A stretch of DNA of 64,000 bases, taken from the NCBI GenBank assembly GCA_036898135.1, contig CM072513.1, positions 36,105,428-36,169,427 on the forward strand, read 5' to 3'. The translations under genes were made by a program, and so were the position numbers. Source of the DNA: Oncomelania hupensis (lineage: Eukaryota; Mollusca; Gastropoda; Littorinimorpha; Pomatiopsidae). How positions within the stretch are numbered: position 1 is the stretch's first letter; each line of letters starts with the position of its first letter. Shown piece after piece: positions 44,497-57,967 of this stretch. The notes beneath the pieces are model-generated. The model saw nothing but the letters and a program-made list of their open reading frames with translations, ran no database searches and was not told where the DNA came from.

Positions 44497-44719
44497 TGTT
44501 TCCTTCAAGAGCTGCTTAAAAACGCTCTTGTTCCGCAAGGCGTTTTCTGTGTAAATAGTAAGAACAGTAATGATACTTTCTGAATGATGATGCTGTACAT
44601 GATGTAGTGCGAGTGTTGTGATGATGCGTATACGAACGATGTGTGTAAGCGCATTGAGTTGTTATTCTAATGAAAAATGCGTTGTAGAAATGCAATTTAT
44701 TATTATTATTATTTACTGT
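44497..44719 (+). mobile_element. CR1/L2-like LINE 3' end, second copy
   Basis: Equivalent to 11115-11337, with the same SFKSCLKTLLFRKAF terminus and (TTA)n tail. Confidence 0.65.
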
Positions 44720-45568
44720 TAATTGTTTCTGTGAAAATTGCAGTAGTAGGACAATAGGCATACTTGGGAAAAGAACACAAGATGGTAAGCCATTGAATGT
44801 TCTATTTCCAGACGCTCACAAACATAACTAGCTGAAAGAAAGCTTCTTTTGTAAAGTAAAGTGGTCATTTTCATAAGCCTGTTCTGTCTCGGTTTTAAGC
44901 AACAAATGCAAAATGAAAACGCGATACATTTGACCACTCTTTGAACTATCTGCAAGCCAAAGTGTATCAAAGTCGGCTAAGGCAATGTTGAACACCAGCA
45001 CAAAACGTGTTTAGAAAATGAGAAACCAGATCTACAAACCTCTCCGCCGAAGTGATGATGCAAAGTTTTTTTAGGACAGCTTGACGTGTGGAGCTTGGAG
45101 GGTCGAACTTTGGATCCTTAAAAGGGAATGTGAAGTGTTGATCCAAGCCGTGCCACATGTTGCCTCAGTTTTCATGCACTGGACTTGGGTTATCCTTAAT
45201 TGCCCCCTGACCCTATCCACTGGCACATATAGTAGCCACTCTACTCATTCATGCACATGCACTAAAACAGAGCGAGAGAGAGATGTTTAAATAAATTCTT
45301 TTAACAAAATAATCTATAAGCTAAAATGGCTCTATGAATGTAGAATGTAGATAACACCTAAGGTCTATACACTCTCATCAGACCAACCATTAAGAAAATG
45401 CTCACAGATTAACGCAAGAACAGAATTTAATAAATTAGTCAAAGAAAAAAAACATACGCACGCTATTCATTCCTAACGGCTGTAGGGTCCTAAGGGTAAG
45501 CTATCAGGTGGATTTTTATGCACTCCGGAGCAACTACAATGTGCTTTGCGGTGTTCTATCATCTTAGT

Positions 45569-45694
45569 GTGATGATGATGACGTTGATGATGATTATGAT
45601 GATGATAATGATGATGACGATGATGATGATGACGACAACGACGATGATGATGATGATGATGATGACGACGATGATGAGTATGATGATGATGACT
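45569..45694 (+). repeat. Imperfect (GAT/GAC)n microsatellite, second copy
   Basis: Equivalent to 12187-12312. Confidence 0.92.
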
Positions 45695-45996
45695 TGTTGC
45701 GCGCATACTTCAACATTGGCCGTCTGCTCAGGGCGCAAAAGAGGTAGATTCGGTGCATAGGATGAATAGTCACAAAGCCAATCAAAACAAAAAGTGTTTC
45801 TTAGTCGACTGTGGTCAAGTTTCTCAGGTCTAGAGGAAGAACATGTTCCACAGCAAGGGTCCATGAATGGGGAAAAGCTCTGTATCCTAGTGACTTCTTA
45901 TGACTGTCAACACTCTGTGTCTTCATCAAAGACTGAGAGGAATATGAAAACCGCCTTCGTGGGAACATCTTTGGTTAAGAAGCATTCTTTTCAGCA

Positions 45997-47212
45997 TATA
46001 AAACGTATTTGAAAACATTACAAAGTTTAGACAGTAAGATCATACAAATAGCACTTGGTGTACCGATTCATACTAAAACTAGAGATGCATATGCAGCAGC
46101 AGGTGTTTTATCTTTAGGAGATTATAGAAAGCTTGCATGCGCAAAATATTTAATTAGAAGTCACACAGTAGAAAATAATATGCAAGAGGATCTAAATACT
46201 AGATCGAATATTGATTTTCCAAAGAGAACAAAAGATGTAATTTCATTACAAACAATTTCAACATATATTCAGGATATTTTTAATGATGCAAATATTTTAC
46301 CACAACAAGTTGCGCCAAAAATCATTAATGCTCCATATCCCATATGGGAAATGGAAATCGCACAATATGATATTAATTATACTAATTTTAAGAAACATGA
46401 ACATCCTTATTTAATAGCTACAGAGGCCCGAGAACATATAAATGAACATTATTATAGACATTTAAAAGTTTATACAGATGGGTCTGTAATTTCTTCAGGA
46501 GATGCAGGAAAACGATTTGTAATTCCAGACCTTAAAATTATAAAATCTTTTTACTTGGGTAAAAATCATTCAGTATTCACTGCAGAGCTGGTGGCTATAT
46601 TAATTTTTCTTCATACATTAATTAACACACCACTTGCTTTGTATGGTATTCTCATATGTGTTGATTCACAATCGGTGTTATATGCATTAAATGCTAATAA
46701 AAATCATGACAGAGATGATATAATATTTGAAATAAAACATCTCATTCACTCTTTATAAAGCAGAGGAATACATATAAATTTGTGTTGGCTGCCATCACAT
46801 TGTGGATTAATACATAATAATATAGCTGATAGAGCAGCAAAACAGGGAGCAAAAAATATTAATGCTATGAAAATTCATATTAGATTATAAGTTAAAGAAA
46901 TGTACTGCATAATTAATATTACTAAGAAAAAATATCAGATTCCTGTTTAATTAGTATATCAGGAGTTCCTAGACATATTTCTAGTTTAGCATTTAGATTA
47001 TATTTAAATTCTTGGAAAACAAAATTTTGTAAAAAATATTACTTGCATTTGTAATGAAAATATAACCATCCAACACTTAATATTACAATGTAATGATATA
47101 AAGAGATATTTACCTAGCAGTTATGATAAATTAAATAGCACTCAAGATTTAAATTTAAAATCATATGTAAATATATCTAAAGCACTGATATATTCTTTAA
47201 CTGGTCAATTCT

Positions 47213-47269
<57 letters not shown>
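45997..47269 (+). mobile_element. LINE RNase H fragment with (TAA)n tail, second copy
   Basis: Equivalent to 12615-13885, but with five A rather than six near 46563 and one more TAA unit in the tail (47213-47269). The five-A version keeps the RNase H frame. Confidence 0.8.
46009..46758 (+). pseudogene. LINE RT-RNase H fragment, longer reading
   Basis: A 249-codon frame that includes VYTDGSV, HSVFTAELVAIL and ICVDSQSVLYAL, so three of the RNase H acidic residues are present in one frame. It stops at TAA 46756 before the LPSHCGL motif, which follows in the same frame after the stop. Since the rest of the family motif matches this frame, the five-A reading is more likely to be ancestral than the six-A reading of the first copy. 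Confidence 0.78.
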
Positions 47270-47270
<1 letters not shown>

Positions 47271-47871
47271 GGTTAAATAGTTATATGTATCATTACATAT
47301 TTATTATTCATAGTTTAATCTTAAAGTATTTCTCAATTAATATAATTTTACATACATTTTCTGCGATGATTGAAATAAGCATATATGTTGTCATCGTGCT
47401 TTCTTATCCATTAATATCATAAATAAGCAATAACAATAGATTTTCTTTATATATTAATGTCGTTATATTAATTTTTGTTCATATTAAATCCTTTATTTTA
47501 ACTTTAAGTTAATCTGTTTCTAATTTAATATGTTGTCTAATATCACAGATGTGAATAGACGTTAAATTAAATAAATTTTAAAAAAACATAAACAAATGAA
47601 AGACTAATAAAGGCATGGAGCAGTCCTGCCTCCTTTACACCAGTCCTACATAATAACATTGGTCCCAGCTCAAAACTGTCGTGAACGGTTGTTGTGTTCT
47701 AGATCAACGTCTTGTTTTCTCAGTCGCAGTGCAAAATTCTACAGTCCCTTTACTTTCCTTTTCAACTTAGGACAAAAAGGCAAAACCACTTAAACGTGTA
47801 TGTATGAAATTCCTATTGTAAAGTATTTATTTGCGATTTTTTCGTTTTAAAAAAACAACAAAAACTTTCAG

Positions 47872-49450
47872 CTAAATAACCTCTATAGAAGCATATTTTC
47901 TAAATAATTATTTGTTTACAAAGAATGTAAGATTTCTTTAAATAATATATTTTCTCCGTAAATAACGTATTACTTATCTAAGCAATACTTCGTTTACCTA
48001 AATAAATCATGTTATAGGTAAATAAAGCATTGTTGCTAAATAAGGACTTGTTTACCTATATAATGCATTATTTAGCTAATTGTGTGAAATAATGTATTAT
48101 TTAGAAATGTTTCTAAATAATGATTTGTTTATCTGTATAATGCGTTATTTAGCAGAATTTGCTAAATAATATAATGCATTATTTAGCAGAATTTGCCAAC
48201 TCCTTTATTATTTAGAAGATGTTGATAAACAATGCATTATTTACGTAAACAATTCATTGTTTGGGGATAATCTCACCAGAAGCGCTTATTATTTAGGGGA
48301 TTCCAGAATTCGCTTGAAAACTTCGTACGTATGATTTGATTGTTTCTATAATTAAATGCAAGGTTTTTTATAATTTGACTGCTTTCTATACTTAAATGCA
48401 AGATTGTATATCCAAAATGTGTGTTAATTATTTATTTTTCAACATAAATCACTCCACAAATTCGAAGATAAAACGTTGTAACGTTCGAACACAAACGAAA
48501 GGTCAAGGTCGGTTTTCTGCAGGAGTGTTCAATATTTTCAGTATGCCCCTCAGAAGAACAAAAAGTACGCTTCCGTTTTGTATTTATTTATTCCAAAACG
48601 CAAAGATAGGGTAGAAGAAGTGACAGTAGCAGGAGTATTAAATTGTTGAAAAACTGGAATCAACGCTTCTGCTATTCTTTTTACAAGATCGCCGTTAACT
48701 TGCGAGTTCTACATGTTTCTTTACTCTGAAAGCAACCACCCAATGAAGAAATGATGAATCCCTCTTTTCCGGAGCCGTTGCCTTGCAGTTTCGTAATTTA
48801 ATACTGTTGCGAAAATATTAAAAATAGAGTGAAATAAGGCAGTTGCCTCATTTTAACTCGCGAAACAGTAAAATCACGTTTTTCCAATTTTCTTTATCGC
48901 TACACACAACTTCACAGTAATGTATCTGCGAATCCCCTAAATAATGAAAAATTAATTCCCTAAACAAAGAATTGTTTACGTAAATGATGCACTATTTAGC
49001 AACATCCTCTAAATAATACATTATGTAGCAAATACTGCTAAATAATGCATTATATAGGTAAACAAATAATTATTTAGAAACATTTCTAAATAATAACTTA
49101 TTTCACACTAACTGCTAAATAATACATTATATAGGTCAATAATTCTTTATTTAGCAACAATGTCTTATTTACCTATATAATTTATTGATGTCAGTGATCT
49201 TGGCGGCAGGGAATAGCTTAGTCGTCAGAGCGCACGACTTGTGTGAGTGCGTCTTGGGCGACGTGGGTTCGAATCCTGACTTCAGCAAACTATTGCGTGA
49301 TTGCTGGATATTACAAGCCAGCGGCTTGAGAAGCTCTCTGAGCTTGTAAGTGCGTTATATAAGAGGAATCTCTTTCTTTCTTTCTAAAAAAAATTGTTTA
49401 GGTAAATAATAAGTTATTTACCTATAAAATATATTATTTAGAGAAACCTT
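47872..49450. mobile_element. Foldback-like element, second copy
   Basis: Equivalent to 14488-16066: inverted arms at about 47872-48304 and 48928-49450 around an approximately 0.6-kb spacer, with the SINE in the right arm. Confidence 0.7.
49205..49385 (+). mobile_element. tRNA-derived SINE in the foldback arm, second copy
   Basis: Equivalent to 15821-16001, with the perfect B box at 49276-49286. Confidence 0.8.
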
Positions 49451-50396
49451 GCAAAATGGAATTCCATACTTAGGTTGCTACTGTACAATGCGAATTTTAC
49501 CTGGGGAGTGTTCGGGATGCAGTTTTCTTATAATGAGCCAACCCCCGACCGGTTTTCGAGTATGGAAGTGTAGCTGCAGCTAACATCGTGTTAGACGCTC
49601 GGACATGATTTACAAACCCTTCTAGTAGTCATTATCACTTGGGAAGTGGTTACAAAACTATCACCCGATCATACAAGACAAAGGTCATACAAGGGCAAAT
49701 ATATTGGTGCGTACTTCGTCTTCGTTCTTGTCGATCAAGAGTGGGGCGGAGGAGTGCATGCTGTGTTGCAAGGTCGCAGCATACAGGTTGCGAACGCTTC
49801 TGAATTTGAGGTGAATTTTTATACTTTTTCTTTCCGTCCTTTTTTTGTTTTAAACATTATTAAATTGCTGGATTTTTTTTATTTTCATTTCCAACCGATT
49901 TATTGGAGCGTGTAAAATTTTGTAACCAATCATATTTGTTTTCGTTTCTTTCTCATTTAAGGCCGGTTGTGAAAATGATGATAATGGCATTTGTAGGATA
50001 TTATGAGTTTTTCAACCTCACAGTTCGACCTAAAATATTTTTACCATTTCAGTAAATATTTATGTATTTTATTCCACAATGTTTGAGAGAGGATGTGGTG
50101 GTGTTTTTTTTCTGGCCAGATATCCTACAAGCTGAAGAATACTAAAACATCTTGAATCGCTGTGTACGGTTCCAAGATGGAGGTGAAAGAAAGTGGAATG
50201 CCATTAAACATTTTCTGATCAAGCTGCTCAGTGTGGCCAGAGCAATAGGTCGATTCCTTGAAAGATGAAAGTCCGTAAGCTCTTACTCTTATGACTTTTG
50301 TAGCTGAAATATAAACTATAAACATTCCGCATTTGTTTTGTACAAACATGTTCGTCCTATATAGTTTACCCTGTAAGCAATGAATAACTCCTAACT

Positions 50397-51099
50397 AGCC
50401 TATGGAATGGAAATAAGTGCAGAGAAGACCAGCATGATGACGAACAACACCAATGGCTCAACATGGACATCAAAGTCCAAGGCCAATCCCTCAACACAGT
50501 GCATAGCTTCAAATATTTAGGAGCCATTGTATCAGACAATGGGTCCCGACAGGAAGTCCTCTCCAGGATCGCACAAACAACTGCTGCCCTGACAAGATTG
50601 AAACCCATTTGGAAAGATAGGACCATCAGTCTACATTCCAAGGTAAGGCTGCTGCGCTCCCTTGCCATCTCCATCTTCCTATACGCATCTGAAACATGAC
50701 TAAAACAGCAGATCTGCAATGAAGAATACAAAGCATGGAGATGAGCTGCTACAGAAGACTTATGGTCATTTCCAATCCCAGCACATCACTAACAACTAAG
50801 TCCCACAGACCATCACACAAGCCTTTGGACAACACTATGACATGCTCACAGTGGTGAAGAAACGGAAACTCCGATGGTATGGCCACGTCACCAGAGCATC
50901 AGGCCTTGCAAATACCGTACTGCAAGACACGGTGCAAGGAGGCAGAAAAAATAGTGAAACAAAAAAGAGGTGGGAGGACAACATTCGAGAATGGACTGGC
51001 TTGACACTGAGCGAAGCCATGAGGATTGCTGAAGACAGAGAAAGATAGAGTATGCTGGTTAAACGATCATCTATGTTGCCCCAACGACCTTCGAGTTAC
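50397..51099 (+). mobile_element. Degraded RTE-like LINE fragment, second copy
   Basis: Equivalent to 17014-17716. The sequence just upstream reads gtaagcaatgaataac instead of gtaagaataagaataac, the only non-repeat difference of more than one base that I noticed besides the one near 23330. Confidence 0.8.
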
Positions 51100-51977
51100 A
51101 CACACCAGCTCAATGCCTATGTGAGCAGCTCTGTTTAGTGCCTCCACATTTTCCTGGCTGAGGACTATTTATAGCTTGCCTGCATCCTCCCTTCCAGTGA
51201 AAGGAAAGGAAAGGTAGCATCGGCGAAGCTATTTATGTTACACAATTTTTGTTCCTGGCTTCTAAGTGTTATATTTCAATTGCTTATGTCTAAAGTACGT
51301 GAAAAAATGACTTCATTAAGCACAAACTTTGCTTACACGACAACAGCACGAAGAAAACTAGTTTTTTGGTGAAAATTGAACGATATTTTTCATTTTCGTC
51401 ATTATGATCAGGTTGAAACAAAAATTGCACAAGGAATAGACAAACACAGTCAGAAACCACTCAACAAGGTTCAGAAATGTGTAGATTTTCTAGATTGACG
51501 ATTGTACTGTGAATCTCACAGTTCAGTTTATAAATTTATAGTCCCCAACACAGTGTGCGTATAGGAGACTTTGGTATTATGATGTCCATTGATATAAGAG
51601 GTCGTGCTGCAGTAAGAGGTCATATGAAGAGGGAGAGCGGGACGCTGCTACGACGTCCGGAAGAAGACGGAGATGGATCGATGGCAGGCATGAGGGGAAG
51701 GAGTACGAACGAACGGCGGCAGGGGTAGGACCGGGGTGCCAGGGAGGCCGCCAAGGCCAAGGGAGGGCAAGCACAGAGGGGGAAGGGTGGAGGGCCTAGC
51801 AGTGACCAGGAGGGTGGAGGGAGGGGAACGTACCTAATTAGATAAAAATGCTTCAGGACCACATTAAAAGTCGAGGAGGGCCGGGTAAAAGCTATAAACA
51901 ATCAAGGATAGACCCATAAAACAAGGAAGGAAAAAAAAGGTACAGATCGTGAGGTAGGGAAAGTCATTCAAGAAAAC

Positions 51978-52368
51978 GGAGACCCAGGACACAGGGGTCG
52001 ACTGAAGGTATGAGCCATGTGGTATTGGATGTCAATCATGAAAACGAATACCCAGGATCCAAGGGATCAACTGAGGTATAAGTCATGTGGTGAGAAATGT
52101 TAGTAGTGGTATCTAATACCCAGGACACAAGGATCAACTGAAGGCATGAGTCATGTGAGGGGGGTGGTCAGTCATGGAAACGGATACCCAGGACCCATAG
52201 GGTCGACTGGCTAAATGAGCCATGTAGTATGAGAGCAAGGTAGCTGAGTGGTATAAGTCAGTACCTGGTAGTAATACCCAGGACCCAATGGGTCAGCTGA
52301 GGGTACAATCCGTGTAGTAGTAGCTGAGTGGGAACATGTCACTTAAGTAGAGCATACCCAGGACCCGA
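51978..52368 (+). repeat. Diverged 65-90 bp tandem repeat, second copy
   Basis: Equivalent to 18595-18985. Confidence 0.8.
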
Positions 52369-52729
52369 GAAGGTAGAGTCGAACCCAAGGCCCATGGGCC
52401 AGGTGGCGGAATAAGTTACAAATAGGTAACTGAGTGGGGATAGTCATCATTAGTAGTTGTAAGACAAAGGAACCCACGACGAGTTCCGGGGAGAGAACCG
52501 GCCAGGCGGTTGGGTCTAAAGGTGTACAGACACTCGTGAGCGGTAGGTGCACACCGCGGTCATGAACAGCAGTCCAAAGTTAGTCGACAAGGAGTAGGCT
52601 ACCAGGTCGGCCATAGAGTTCAGATGCATGTCGCGGCAGGCAATCCTAACCGCGGAGAAGTCAGGCTCCAGGGCCAGACACCCAAGGACACAGTAGTCGT
52701 GTGTTTTGATACTTGTACAGCTACTTTTG

Positions 52730-52822
52730 GAACGTTCAAGAACGTTCTAGAAAGTTCTGAGAGTTTCTCGAAAGTTCTGGAAGTTTCTTGAACGTTCTAG
52801 AGTGTTCAGGAGAATTGTAGAA
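52730..52822. promoter_or_regulatory. Heat shock element array, second copy
   Basis: Equivalent to 19347-19439, identical as far as read, with the same 19-step GAA/TTC register. Confidence 0.75.
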
Positions 52823-54133
52823 ACATGTGGACAACTCTAGCAGTTCAGGGAGGAAGCTCGGCATTGAAAGCAAATCGATAATTTTCTCGAACACAAGCGA
52901 TTTTCCAAATTTCATTGTCCCGGTCACAGAAGCAAAGTTTTTCTGGAATAACAGCGATTTCCTTTCTGTTCTAGACCTAACGGGTTAGGAAAACACACTT
53001 TCAACCCAGGAACAGAACAAAAGTAAAAATGTGTTACATAGTATAATCTAACCTCAAAACTAAAAAGCTTTGGTTGAGTCGGTGTGAACAGGATAGGATA
53101 GGAACTAACTAACCATCAATGTTTTACACTAAATCACAAAATAAAAAGTAGTTTACTGTCTGTATATGCTATTCGCAGTATGAACCTCGTGGCATTTGAC
53201 AGGAAGGGTCTAATGAATCTCTGTAAAGTATAATAAGTGGGATCATAAATTTATTCGGATTTCATAAGCAAGCCTATTTCGTTTATTTTGTAGTTGTTAA
53301 GTACCTAAACAAATATATTAAAGACACAATCTCAAAGGCAGAAGTTTCATATAAACAATTTATGTAGAATCCTCAAGTTTTTGGCCGTCTATTTCCTTAT
53401 TGAGCCACCGCGCTCTCATTTATGCATCACATAATTATAGTTTGTATACAGTTCATTGACCATACGGTAGTTACACAAGCATGTTTCTAAAAATGTTTAG
53501 ATAAAATACATTATAATCATTTTTTAATACGTTAAATACATTATTAGAATCTAGTCTATCACTTTCTTGGTGATGGCCGAGGATAATCGTTCACTTTAGT
53601 TTGCTCCTTTGACCCTCGTCAACCCTTCGTATTGGACTGACTGGCTGTATGTATCAGTTTATAGTCCCCTCTCTTCCCGATAAGGATTTTCAGAGAGGAG
53701 ACTCTTCTTAACGGGAATATGCAGGGGTCTCTACGTCATCTCTGACCAATCATTTAATTCTCGCACTAGTCGTCTCGCTCTCACGACCACGTGAATCTTC
53801 TTTTGGAAATTTTGCTCTCCTGTCCCACCTTTGGGACACTATCTGTTACGTCTCAACTTCGAGTGTCAGGGAAGGTAGATCTAAGAGAGATATGAGCCGC
53901 ATGGCTACTTAGCGGTCAAGAGACCCTGGTCAGATGTTCGAGTAAGATAACTAACATTCCTGTTTATCGAGGTCTGCTTGGTTGTTTCGGGAGTGGACGT
54001 CTCAAGGAGGTTAATTTAACATATGCAAACTTTCCTCTAGAGGGTTGGTAAATTAACGTCAGGTTTTATTCAATACTATCCGTTTATCTCTAAGATGAGT
54101 TACCACATTTTGTTGTCAACATTTCTGATATTC

Positions 54134-54135
<2 letters not shown>

Positions 54136-54183
<48 letters not shown>

Positions 54184-54275
54184 TTCATCATCGTCATATC
54201 ATCATCATAATCATCATCATCATCACCATTATTATCACCATCATCATCATCATCATAATCGCCGTCCTCCTTCTC
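54136..54275 (+). repeat. (ATC)n microsatellite, second copy
   Basis: Equivalent to 20753-20895, one ATC unit shorter. Confidence 0.95.
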
Positions 54276-54728
54276 TTCTTCCTCATCATCAACATCATCT
54301 GCTTCTTTTTCGTCTTCCTTTTGGTGAAAGAGATATTAAGAAGCAATTTACTAAGTGTATTATATTATTACTTGTACTGTATTATTATTGAAGAAAAGAA
54401 ACACAACAACAGAAACAATAACAGTAGCAAAAGTAATTCGAGCACACAAAAAAAGCACACATTAAAAGGGTGAAAAGGCCATAAAACCATATGTAACTGT
54501 ACACTGTTACGTTTGAGACGCGCACGATAGATCCGATCGTTTTGTTTTGCAAAGCATGCAATAACAGAATGTATTTACCTTTGATTTGATTGTGTGTTGT
54601 TGTTAGAAGAATTCTTTCTTTTATTTAACGTCTCTTCACTTGCTGAGTGATATTAGACCAAAACACTTTCTCTCGCACAGACAAACAAACACAAAGGTCC
54701 ATAAACAATAAAATAAATAAATAAAATT

Positions 54729-55770
54729 CTATAACAATTTGTTGATTAGAGATTCACTAATAGTCGTAGCAACGTCAACTATTACATGATGATGTAATAT
54801 AGAATCTAATGGTTTGTCGTTGTCAATCACTATTTGTTTTTCCTTATATGTATTAAGCAACACAGGACACTGTCGTACAATGTGTTCCACAGATAATCTT
54901 TGCGAGCAAACACACAAAATATTCTTAGAAAACTTGGTATTCCACGAATTCACCCTCAATTTGTGAATAATCCTACTTATGTGTCTTGAACAAATAAAGT
55001 CTGGAGCTCCACAACTTAAATCTGAACGCATGTAATTTTCAATTAAAGATATCATTTCATGAGTAGAGAGCTCAAGTTCAGGATGCTGAAAGATGCATTT
55101 AATTTTCTGTGCTCCGTTCTTGGCTAGAATGTCTACTTTTTCGTTCCAGAAGATACCACAGTGGGATGGAACCCAACAGAAATAGACATCAGTTCCTCTT
55201 GTCCGCAAAATATGAATTAATGCTTTAATTTCAAATAAATAATCAGAACGATTCTTACAATGCCACGTTTGCAATGAATGAAGAACAGCTTTGGAATCAA
55301 CACATAATAAAATTTGGAAAAACGTAATAGGATAATCAGAAATATATTGCAATGCCTTTAGTATGGCAAACAACTCTGCTGTAAATATTGAGACATTTTT
55401 ACCAATATAAAAAGATTTCTCAAATTTTAAATCAGGTATAACAATACCAGCACCAGCTTCAGACGATTCTAAAACAGATCCATCTGTATATATTTTTAAG
55501 TGATTTTTATATGTATTAGATAAGTGCTCCCTAACTTCACTCACCAACTGATTGATATTTTCAGATTTTCTTGTTAAAGTAAAATCAATATCAATGTTTG
55601 CACCTAAGTGCTCCCAAGAAGGAATTGTAGGAAATAATGGAGGCGTTTTAATGCCATTTAAATTGTTAGAAGAAGCTTTGTATAATGTTGATAATTTTCG
55701 TTGGTCGAAATTATTGGAGAATTTTTCTAGGGTTGCTTGTTTACTATCGATCGAAGCGTCTAGATAGATC
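54729..55770 (-). mobile_element. LINE fragment with intact RNase H, second copy
   Basis: Equivalent to 21349-22390; the 272-codon reading (54729-55547) is unchanged. Confidence 0.82.
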
Positions 55771-56154
55771 TACTGGCAGCTGAGAGATTCTTCGTATCTA
55801 AATAAGGTTATATGACGTAAGACAGTGCATAGTTTTGATGACGAATTGTATTTTGATTGGCTGTAATTGCGTCACACTGGAATGTTCGAACGTTCTAAAG
55901 AGTATAGAGAGACTATATGAGTGCCGCACTAGTTGAGAGTTGATATAGTTGTGAAAGTGGAAAAAGCGATTGAGCGATTGTATACAGTTGTTGATGTACG
56001 CTGAATAAAGTTGGAAAACTTCATACGACGACTCCTGCCTTGTTGCTGAGTAAACAGGTTGCGTGGATAAACGAATCTGAGTTACACTTATGAGGATTCA
56101 AGCATTGGGGCTGAATCAACTACTGATAAAAACAACAACAACTACAGTGTAACA
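55771..56154 (+). mobile_element. LTR of Ty3/gypsy element 1, second copy
   Basis: Equivalent to 22391-22774, ending gtgtaaca with the primer-binding-like sequence following. Confidence 0.6.
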
Positions 56155-57967
56155 TTTGGGGGGCCAAGCCGGGATCTACGCCATAGCCAAGGGTTCAACT
56201 GCAACAACATGCTAGTCAACGTTACGAGAGGCAGTCATCCAGAGTAGCCGCCAACGAGTTGCGTCGGGAGGGGCCAACATACTGGGACTACATCCCCGGT
56301 AGATTCGGGTTGACTGCAAGGGCGTGTAGTCGCCGAAGAGTTGCTTCGTGAGCGAACAACAGACCGGGACTACGTGGCTGCCGCAAGACTACGTCGAGGG
56401 ACAGTCTCGGAGCCACATCGCCAGTTTTACAGAGAGCGATGAGCGGTCGTCGCATCTGCTTCAGCACAGGAGCGTATGCATCAACGCCTGCGTGGTGCAG
56501 CGTCGGATACGACGAGGACAGCGGGGCCTGCGTCAGCGAAGGCGACTACAGACAAGCATCAGCGCTGCTGCAAGAAGCGTGCTGTTTTAGAACAGTCTAT
56601 AAAGGTGCAGCATAGTCAAGAGCTCTCCAGAAAAGCATCAAGATGGCTGACTTCTGGCAGCAATGAATTGAGCTGAATCTAAAAGGCAAACAACTCACGG
56701 AGTACGTCAAATCCCATAAGAGAATATTGCGTAAAGAAAGAGAAGAACAGCGTCTCGAAAGAAAAGCTAGAAGAGCAACGCCGACGTGTAGAAAGAGACT
56801 TAGAAGAGCGGCGTCAAGAAAGAGAATAGCAGCGGCAAGAAAAAGAAGAGCAACGCAGCCTTGAAGAAAGAGAAGCTGAGCGTCAGTTCCAGCTAGAAAT
56901 GGAGCGCATCCAGCAACAGCAGAACGCACCACACGTTATCAGCGATTTCAAGGTTCCAAAACTGCCAGCATTCGTCGACGAAAAGGACCAGATCGACAGC
57001 AATCTGGCGAAGTTCGAAAGGTTCGCCGAAAGCGCTAAATGGCAACGTGAAGATTGGCGATCATACTCAGCGAACTACTGACGGAGAAAGCGCTCAACGT
57101 TTACACCAGACTGTCGAACATTGACGCCAAAGACTACAACGTTTTGAAAGAGGCCCTATTGCAGTGCTACAACTTTACAGAGAAGGGCTACCGTAAACGC
57201 TTTCGTGAATGCCGGCCTTTGTCAAACGAGACGCCAAAGCAGTTTGTGGGGCGGCTGTCGTCATATCTACACGAGTGGGTGGAATTATCAGGCAAAGAGA
57301 AAACTTACGACAGTCTCCATGACCTGATCGTGAGGGAGCAATTACTCAACGCCTGCCCTAAGGACCTCGCGATCCATTTGGAAATACAAAAGTTGCAGAC
57401 GCTAAAAGATGTGACTGAGGCTGCTGAAAGATATCTCATCGCTCACGGGAAGACACTGGGGCCACCCAAGGCGACGAAACGTTTTCAGAAGATTGGAAAC
57501 CATGGGAAACAGATCCAGGGGAGTCAGACGAGCCAGAGACAGACGGACTCCACGCCACCTTCCAGGGAAGGGCATCCAAGAGGCTTTTCATCTGCAACGC
57601 TACAGACCACAGAGCTGCCAACCGCAGGAGTCCGCCGGCTTTTCTCCGTTCGACCTGTTGTACGGAAGAATCATCCGAGTGCCGATGCACATCCTGAAAG
57701 AACTGTGGACGAAGGAAGTAGACACCCAGATGTGAAGAACAGATACCAGTACGTGTTTGAGCTACGGGAGAAGCTGGAGCAGACTCTCGAGATAGCCAGA
57801 GAAAACCTGAAGAAGTCCCAGGACTGTGGAAAGCACTACTATGATCAAAGGGCTGTGAACAGGAAGTTTAAACCTGGCAACAAAGTGCTGGTGCTGCTAC
57901 CTACCGATCATAATAAGTTGCTGATGCAGTGGAAAGACCCGTACGAAGTGGAGACCGTGGTAGGGAT
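56155..57967 (+). mobile_element. Ty3/gypsy element 1 internal region, second copy
   Basis: Equivalent to 22775-24585. It differs near 56717 (cccataagagaatat for cccatgagaatat), a 2-base insertion upstream of the Gag coil. The gag/integrase fusion frame is at 57054-58016, including LTR read-through after 57967. Confidence 0.8.
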